Part shown: piece after piece, positions 1 to 19,843 of the stretch
Layout: each line of letters starts with the position of its first letter
Numbering within the stretch: the first letter of the stretch is position 1
From: Phoronis ovalis
Taxonomy: Eukaryota > Phoronida > Phoronidae
Direction of reading: 5' to 3'
Length of the DNA stretch: 19,843 nt
Assembly (NCBI GenBank): GCA_028565635.1
Contig: JAOXYB010011457.1
Span: forward strand, 1 to 19,843
Notes under the pieces: generated by a model
The model's input: only the letters and a program-made list of their open reading frames with translations
Told to the model about the DNA's origin: nothing
Database searches by the model: none
Made by a program: the position numbers and the translations under genes

Positions 1-508
<508 letters not shown>

Positions 509-1003
509 AAAAAAATTGTTACCAATTGCTTCTGTAAAAAAATTGATATGAATTTTAAAAACTGTTGAAGATGACACATCTATTTGATCAGTACCAATCA
601 TCTGATTTTGAACAAATTACTCTTTATTCTATTTGTACATATTTTTCGAACTTCAAATTCTGCTTTTTGAAGAGAAAATAGTGAACCTAAAGACCACTGC
701 AGCTTGTTGAATGACACTGGTTGCACTTTTGGTTGAATAGTTGGGTTCTTGGGTTTTTCCAGTAGAGATAAAGTGAAAGAAGTACAGACAGCCACAAAAT
801 TTAAAGTAATACTTTGCAAGGTTTTCTGCTCATGAAGAGCTGTTCCGAGTTATTTCCATCCTACTTATGAAATTATGTTCAAACAGTGTTGGTAACTGTC
901 GGACCTAGCAGACTAATATAAATCTCATTGTTTTATGCATGACTGCATTTGTTAAAGCATACAGCTCGGCTAATTCATTTTCAATCTTTCTTTATTTTTA
1001 CAG

Positions 1004-1026
1004 GTAAAGAATTGAAGACATCATAG
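1004..1026 (+). other. CTH: Candidate alternative terminal coding exon of CTH
   Basis: A strong acceptor (pyrimidine-rich tract at 986-1000, then CAG at 1001-1003) precedes an in-frame tail if the donor after 425 is used. The joined frame adds only seven codons (GKELKTS) before TAG at 1024-1026, giving a C-terminus close in length to the usual animal enzyme. This is inference from splice signals only. Confidence 0.4.
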
Positions 1027-1618
1027 GTCATTAGCCTTATCTGTACAAGGTTTCTAGCACTGTCTAGGTTTTATATACAAGATGTTTTTATGTACCAATT
1101 ACATATAAATTTTGTTAAACCAGTGATAATGGTATTTCTACCTCTGTTATGTTACCAAAATGTACATTCAATTGTCTCGAGCTTATTTTTTTGTCTTTAA
1201 AATATAATTTGGCCAAAATGGAACTTTTAATTTAACTTTGATAGCATTTTATTTGTGATATATAACTTTATTTAGTGCTTAAAGTTTATTACGAAAAACT
1301 AATAATTATTCCATTAATGTGTCAGAAAGCCCTACAGGCAGCTACTGGATTGTTTTTAAGAGTACCAATCAAATTTGATAGACAATGTACAGCATAGTGT
1401 ACTAAATGGGGTCAGTATTTATGGTGTTTCAGTTTTGGATATGTACAATGCTTTTAGACTATTAAACATTACTTTAGTTCATAAATTGTTTAGTGTTTTG
1501 AAACCAACTACAGGGCCTTTCACAGAAAGGAACACCAATGTAAGTTACACTTGTCACCTTGTAGCTTGATCTCAATAACGTGACTTAAGTAGCTGATGCT
1601 TGTTGCATGAACTATTTT

Positions 1619-1624
1619 AAATAA
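1619..1624 (+). terminator. Candidate poly(A) signal for CTH (AATAAA)
   Basis: AATAAA about 600 bp downstream of the candidate terminal exon. A second AATAAA lies at 2066-2071. In AT-rich DNA such hexamers occur by chance, so the choice is open. Confidence 0.3.
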
Positions 1625-2065
1625 AAACAGTATTAAAATTTGCAGCTCTCAAGAGCTTATGATTATTATTTTCACATATCACTGATAGACTCTGAAAAAC
1701 ATCGCACAGTATATTCAGTGGTCAAAATTAATTTTTTAAATACTGTTATTATACTTGTACGCTGCTTCTGCACGTCCATGTTACCACACGCTTTGGCGGA
1801 TATACTGTGTAGAAATTACAAACAAAATCACTATTTACATAATATACACATTTACAAAACGTTTTTAAAAAATCACAGCAAAACCAGTTAACATAGCATC
1901 AAAGTGTTTTCAGGTTTATCACTGACAATACTAAAATTAATGTATAAAGAAAACAAACTCCGAATACTTGATATTCTACAAGGCCTTTCAAATGTTATAG
2001 GTATGCAATTATGTACTGCCTAAGGATATAGATACATCTTTTGGGAAGTTTCTTTGCATGTAGTA

Positions 2066-2071
2066 AATAAA
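2066..2071 (+). terminator. Second candidate poly(A) signal for CTH (AATAAA)
   Basis: AATAAA in the convergent spacer, followed within 15 bases by a T/G-containing stretch. It is an alternative to the site at 1619. Confidence 0.25.
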
Positions 2072-2542
2072 CCTGTTTACCTGTTGCATTTATGCCAAAT
2101 TGTGATTTTTCGAATGATTGTGCACAGCATATGCATGTAGTTTCGGTTTGTAGGGTAAAGTTTCCAGGAATAATGTCGTAATGTGCTTCTTTTTACATGT
2201 AAAGCACTATCAGTTCGCTTGTAAACACAAGAAACTGGAGAAGTCTATGCAGCTAAAACAGTTACATAGTAACCAAACTACCACAAGCATTGGAAGGCTC
2301 TGTTATCACAAAATGATGAGACACATCATCAAAAAAAAGTATGCTACTGGCAAAGATATGAACAATACAAAGCTGTAGCAGAACAACCTGTACATGTCTG
2401 CCACTACTTCATAATCCATCATGTTTGCTTATTGCTAACAAATGTTGTTTTTCTTTCATACTACATATCTGCCATATCTTACAACCCTTATAATTTCTTC
2501 CAACTTTGTTCCCATGTAATCATAGAATGTTTCCTATTCTTT

Positions 2543-16023
<13,481 letters not shown>

Positions 16024-16579
16024 CTTAGTCACTTGATTACGAAAATGGGATTGTTATGCAGCTCAATACGATAATAGGTATATGCAATTTTAAGAAATTA
16101 CCAACGAAGCCCTGGCCAAACAAGCAACGGAGCGGCCGTTGAAAAATTCTCTACACATGCGCATTGTATCCGGTAGTAAAGACTGTTCGATATCGAATAT
16201 TTAACTCCTTAATGTTTCTAACTCAAGTTACTATCAATATTATGTTTGGGATAAATAAGTACAGTTTAATGTTATATTTACTGTAAACCATTTATTTTAT
16301 ATGCAATTTGAGGGAACAGCGAATTCACACACATAGCTTACTTTTCGACACGATTGCCTAGCAAAGTTATCCCATCATCCTCTAACCAATATGTCAGCCT
16401 CCTTGGACACATATTTTTTCTTGCCAATTATTGCTTAAACTGTTCTCATAAGCTAAATTGTTGGCAGAAGAGTTTAATCTTTTCCCAGATCATGTAACGA
16501 ACCATACAAGGAATCATTATTTTAGTATTTTTGCTCATTTTCCTGACTGGTTAGCGATTAATAGTGTTTATTTTACACG
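16024..16579. promoter_or_regulatory. Candidate bidirectional promoter, kinesin-13 / LIG4
   Basis: 556 bp separate the two divergent start codons. The kinesin side has a short CpG-containing patch (16122-16185) including GGAGCGGCCGTTG and a CATGCGCAT word that resembles half of an NRF1 site. The LIG4 side has two CCAAT boxes (16386-16390 and 16424-16428), about 150-190 bp before its ATG. No clear TATA box was assigned. Both 5' UTRs must lie here unless they are spliced from farther away. Confidence 0.55.
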
Positions 16580-16747
16580 ATGTCTACAGAAAGTGTAGCT
16601 TCTCAGGTGCCCTTCTCCGACTTGTGTGGTATGCTGGAGAAAATCAATAGCAAACAAGGTGGCGAAAACAAGAAGAACCTGCTTAAAACATTTATTGATA
16701 AATGGAGAGAATTTCATGCTAAACTGCACGAAGATACAAAATCTTGT
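16580..16747 (+). CDS. LIG4: LIG4 coding exon 1 (residues 1-56)
   Basis: [20 protein letters not shown] to [11 protein letters not shown], matching the human 'TVASHVPFADLC ... WRKFHDALH' start. Donor TGT|GTACGT, phase 0. Confidence 0.94.
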
Positions 16748-19609
16748 GTACGTATTTTTTATATTGATATATATTTATATTCATCCAGTTTTATTATTCA
16801 CCATGTTGATGGTGTTGGGTCTTGAAGACTGTCCGGATGTACTTCATGTAATAAATATAAATATATTACCCTGTTTTTATTCTGGTAATTCTGTACGGAT
16901 AATGTGAAGAGGTTTGCTGCTTGCTGTGCAGTGAAGAATGTCAGTAACAATGCCCTATCTATCAGTTTTAACCCTTAATTATCACATCAGATAAAATTAT
17001 TTTATAAACCAGTTTGCAAGATAGAGTCAGAGTTAGGTGTACACTAGGATATATAAAACTCTAAGGTGTACACAAGTTTGCGTTGTTTAACAATTATATA
17101 ATTCAGGATTATAATATTAAATTTCAGGATGATTCTTTCTTTCCTGCAATGAGATTGATTCTTCCCCAACTTGATAAGCAGAGAACAGCATATGGCATCA
17201 AAGAGGTTATTTGATATTTTCTGCTGGAATAGTTACATTTATGCACTTTTAATTGTATATTAAATTTGTGCAAGAATCGCAACACTATTAAAGCTAAACA
17301 AAAATATTTATGATTGCTTTAAAAAAACTATGAAACATTGGAGACATTTCAACTTTTAATATTGGGAAGCTATTAAGGTTGATTCTTTGTTGTAATTTCA
17401 ACCATACCTTAAGCTCAAAGCAAATTACTGTTTTTCTGTGTTGTGCATGATTTATTATATTGTAGATTTTGTATATTATAAAAAAAAACGTGTAAACTAA
17501 ATATATCAAAACTTTTTTGTAGAACACTCTTGCCAGAATGTACATTGAGATTCTATGTTTGGGAAAAGACAGCCCTGATGCACAGAAGCTATTGAATTAC
17601 AAAACACCAAAAACTCATAAAACTGGAGGGGTGAGAATTAAATTAGTGACTTGTTATCAGAGAAGTTCTGCAAAGCTCATAGTTTTGCCCATTTGTACGT
17701 AAACATGAAAAAAATTACTTGGCTGGCTTTAAAAATTGTCAATTTTTGTTTATTTATTAAAACCTTCAATTAATAAATTATGAAAATAAGCTATTTGCTT
17801 AACAAACTAATGGTTAAGTAATTTTTCTGTGTGTCTAGTATTGTTTTTTATGTTGTACAAAAAAACCGTTTATGTTAGAATCATGACACATATTTACTTA
17901 GTACTAATTACCCACTTTACAGAATGTAGGAGATTTCGCTCATGTGGCTTATTACGTGCTAAAAAATAGATGTCCTGCAAAGGGAACCCTTACTGTAGAA
18001 GACGTAAATGAATGCTTGACAGGTATATCTATAAACAATGCCAGTAAAAACAAAGCCGAAGTTCGGAGATATCTGTTGAAGTTGCTAAGAGAATGTTCAG
18101 CTATGGAAGGCATGTGGTTAATTAGGATGATTCTGAAAGAAGTTAGAGTAGGACTTAACCAGACAACAATATTAGCACTTTACCACCCAGATGCTGAAGA
18201 GTATTATAATGTATGTGCAAATTTAGAAAAAGTAAGTGTAACACTGTCTTAAACACATTCAGTTTACAAAAAGATGACGGAGTATTCCATGTATACTTGT
18301 TCACATTTCAAATTTGTGTTAGTGACATGTTTGAATTAGATTTTACTATGCAAGCAGGTATTTGCCATAGCAAATTATTTGACAAGAATGTAAGTGAATA
18401 ATGTGTTATATTGTGCTTCATTGTTTTTCATATGGGCACATAAAACATAAAAAGCATAACAACATAGTTTATTCATACTGGTCATTCTGTGATAAGTAGG
18501 TCAGCAACTTGGAGCAAGCTTCTCCAGAGATATATCCAGCAGATGGACTTGCATTTTTAGTGGTGACTCGTAAATCATTTCGATGTTCTAACTGTATTTT
18601 ATTTTTGAAAATGGCTCTTTTTGCAAATTGAAATTATTGTAGGTATGTAAAACTTTGCTGGATCCCACAGTCAGAGGGCATGAGATTGCTATCGAGATGT
18701 TTGTACCTTTTAAACCTATGTTGGGTGAAAGGGCAGCTCCTACCAAGGTAAAAACACTGGTATGATTATAAAAGGTATAGGGAACAACTACCTTTTTATG
18801 CCAGATATAAATATAAGAAGAATATGGTACCAGGTTAAATACTGTATATTTTCACTTTCAATTTTCATTCTGGATTAAACCATAACCCTTTAATATTTGC
18901 TTTTTGAATATTAAGTGACGCCTCTTTCTGACTACAGTGTTTAGGTTTTAAGTTAAATCATGGTTTGTGCAGACAGAACCTACCGACAGGTAATACCAAC
19001 ATAATTAATTAAATGATGTTTGTTTTTAGATTTTACAACTAATGGACAACAAACCATTTTACATAGAAACAAAGTTTGATGGAGAAAGAATGCAAGTTCA
19101 TAAGGATGGTGATAACTACAAATATTTCTCAAGAGGGTAATTTACTATAATACTCTTAAGATCTGTCGTCAATTTTAATTATTCACAGCTAAATGCAAAA
19201 TATTTATTTTCACAGATATTTCTATGCGTTTGGAATTTTTTTTACAAACTCTTTGATCAAGAGACGTTAGAACTTTAACTGTGGTATACAATGACAAATT
19301 CACACAGAAAAACAATTCTGATTTGAAAATAGTGGTATCCAGTGAGTAAATGTAGGCTGATTTGTACAATAATTTCCTTATCACATAGGTAAACAGAACA
19401 TATAAAATACCGGTTTCTGCCATACAAAAAAAAATGGAATGGATTCTTGAAAATAATTTGTAGGACCATGGATTTCACTGCAGCTTTTGGGCCACACTCC
19501 ATGGATGGCAGCCTCACTCCGTATATCCATCACTGTTTCAAGCCTCATGTCAAATCTTGTATACTAGATGGTGAAATGTGCATTTGGGATCCTATACTGA
19601 AAATAAGAG
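16580..19609 (+). CDS. LIG4: DNA ligase IV, first seven coding exons (3'-truncated by the window)
   Basis: ATP-dependent nuclear ligase that seals double-strand breaks in non-homologous end joining, in complex with XRCC4. The exons give 340 residues plus the first base of codon 341, of an expected roughly 900. Residues 1-256 form the N-terminal DNA-binding domain ([37 protein letters not shown]). The adenylation domain follows with motif [11 protein letters not shown] (catalytic lysine 271, arginine 276; human lysine 273) and ILDGEM (glutamate 329; human 331). The interaction region and BRCT domains lie beyond the window. The ATG at 16580 is chosen because TAA and TAG occur in frame at 16559-16564. 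Numbering stays within two residues of human, so no exon is missing. Introns are 380, 317, 292, 411, 282 and 327 bp. Confidence 0.96.
17128..17205 (+). CDS. LIG4: LIG4 coding exon 2 (residues 57-82)
   Basis: [20 protein letters not shown] then AYGIKE, aligned with '[25 protein letters not shown]'. Acceptor ATTTCAG; the donor GAG|GTTATT is weak but the frame and homology fix it. Confidence 0.94.
17523..17630 (+). CDS. LIG4: LIG4 coding exon 3 (residues 83-118)
   Basis: [20 protein letters not shown] and [15 protein letters not shown], matching 'NMLAKLYIELLNL ... LLNYRTPTGTHG'. Acceptor TTTGTAG, donor GGG|GTGAGA. Confidence 0.95.
17923..18231 (+). CDS. LIG4: LIG4 coding exon 4 (residues 119-221)
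   Basis: The largest LIG4 exon here. It includes [19 protein letters not shown], a middle helix set, and [19 protein letters not shown], core of the ligase DNA-binding domain. Acceptor CTTTACAG, donor AAA|GTAAGT. Confidence 0.96.
18643..18747 (+). CDS. LIG4: LIG4 coding exon 5 (residues 222-256)
   Basis: [12 protein letters not shown] then [12 protein letters not shown], matching 'VCRQLHDPSVG ... FSAFKPMLA'. Acceptor ATTGTAG, donor AAG|GTAAAA. Confidence 0.95.
19030..19136 (+). CDS. LIG4: LIG4 coding exon 6 (residues 257-292, catalytic lysine)
   Basis: [20 protein letters not shown] then NYKYFSRG. The KxDGxR adenylation motif is intact, with lysine 271 as nucleophile. Acceptor TTTTTAG, donor GG|GTAATT, phase 2. 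Confidence 0.96.
19464..19609 (+). CDS. LIG4: LIG4 coding exon 7 (residues 292-341, last in window)
   Basis: [20 protein letters not shown] then [14 protein letters not shown], matching 'SLTPFIHNAFK ... CILDGEMMAYNP'. Acceptor TTTGTAG, donor AGAG|GTAATA, phase 1; the next exon is outside the window. Confidence 0.94.
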
Positions 19610-19734
19610 GTAATAACACTATCACTAACCCCAAATAGCCTGTAATTCAATATTTTGGGTAGCAGGAAGGATTAAAAAAAAACATATTGACCACACTGAT
19701 TTTTATGTGCAATTCTTTCTGGAAAGTGTTTTTA
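19610..19734 (+). other. LIG4: Start of LIG4 intron 7
   Basis: AT-rich intronic sequence with an A-run at about 19674-19682. No coding similarity was seen. Confidence 0.7.
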
Positions 19735-19843
19735 TGCCCATCACTATGTAATAGTGAAAGGGCATATAGCCGTACTGCATGCGGCGGCGTCGTCGGCGTC
19801 GTATGTACCCTTTTCTTTGTGTTGCTATAACGGCTTCAGCTTT
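19735..19843. repeat. Hairpin and GC-rich patch, likely edge of a dispersed repeat
   Basis: An interrupted inverted repeat, TGCCC..CACTA..TAGTG..GGGCA, occupies 19735-19764. It is followed by a CpG-rich tract (GCGGCGGCGTCGTCGGCGTC, 19781-19800), unlike the roughly 65-70% AT surroundings. It lies in a LIG4 intron and runs to the window edge. Confidence 0.5.

Larger units (their letters stand above)
1027..2542. other. Convergent spacer between CTH and kinesin-13
   Basis: No recognisable gene on either strand. The open frames here (for example 1640-1891 and 2181-2378) are short, AT-rich in composition and match nothing I know. The stretch should hold the CTH 3' UTR; AATAAA hexamers on the plus strand occur at 1619 and 2066. 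Confidence 0.6.

Noticed and set aside
598-819. Minus-strand 73-codon frame in the CTH 3' region
   Set aside because: No family resemblance, no splice context, composition as in the flanking non-coding DNA.
18495-18565. A TAG-preceded, partly open segment in LIG4 intron 4 that looked like an extra exon
   Set aside because: Exons 4 and 5 already join in phase 0 and align without a gap to human LIG4, leaving no room for it.

Overview
This window is nuclear DNA from an intron-rich, AT-rich animal genome. Coding exons are short (24 to about 310 nt), introns run from about 200 to 1900 bp, and most splice sites are GT..AG with GTAAGT-like donors. The encoded proteins are plainly metazoan. Invertebrate origin is an inference: LIG4 is split into many coding exons here, whereas the human LIG4 coding region lies essentially in one exon. 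I cannot name the species.

Layout: (1) 1-508 (+) is an intron followed by the last conserved exon of cystathionine gamma-lyase (CTH). A spliced alternative C-terminus may end at 1026. (2) 1027-2542 is the convergent spacer holding 3' UTR sequence. (3) 2543-16023 (-) is a complete kinesin-13 gene (KIF2A/KIF2C family, microtubule depolymerase). I traced 22 coding exons from start to stop with compatible phases, giving about 717 residues; an extended variant of about 766 residues is possible. (4) 16024-16579 is a 556-bp spacer between two divergent start codons, with a small CpG-containing patch and two CCAAT boxes; it is a candidate bidirectional promoter. (5) 16580-19609 (+) holds the first seven coding exons of DNA ligase IV (LIG4), reaching the catalytic lysine and the DGE motif; the gene leaves the window. 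(6) 19735-19843 holds a hairpin and a GC-rich patch that look like the edge of a dispersed repeat.

The genes do not form a pathway: sulfur amino acid metabolism, microtubule/spindle dynamics and non-homologous end joining. The link between kinesin-13 and LIG4 is positional, through the shared upstream region.

I found no evidence for a previously undescribed gene system. The most interesting signals lie inside the kinesin-13 gene. A 45-bp minisatellite contains the 3' end of an exon together with its splice donor, so decoy donors are arrayed next to the real one. An in-frame 24-nt microexon sits just before the RRKS motif. A putative EB-binding SxIP motif is created across a splice junction. 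A modular repeat built from 'TTGGATTGCTACC'-like units lies in intron 1. The exon structure in the disordered N-terminal linker (12525-12681) is unresolved.
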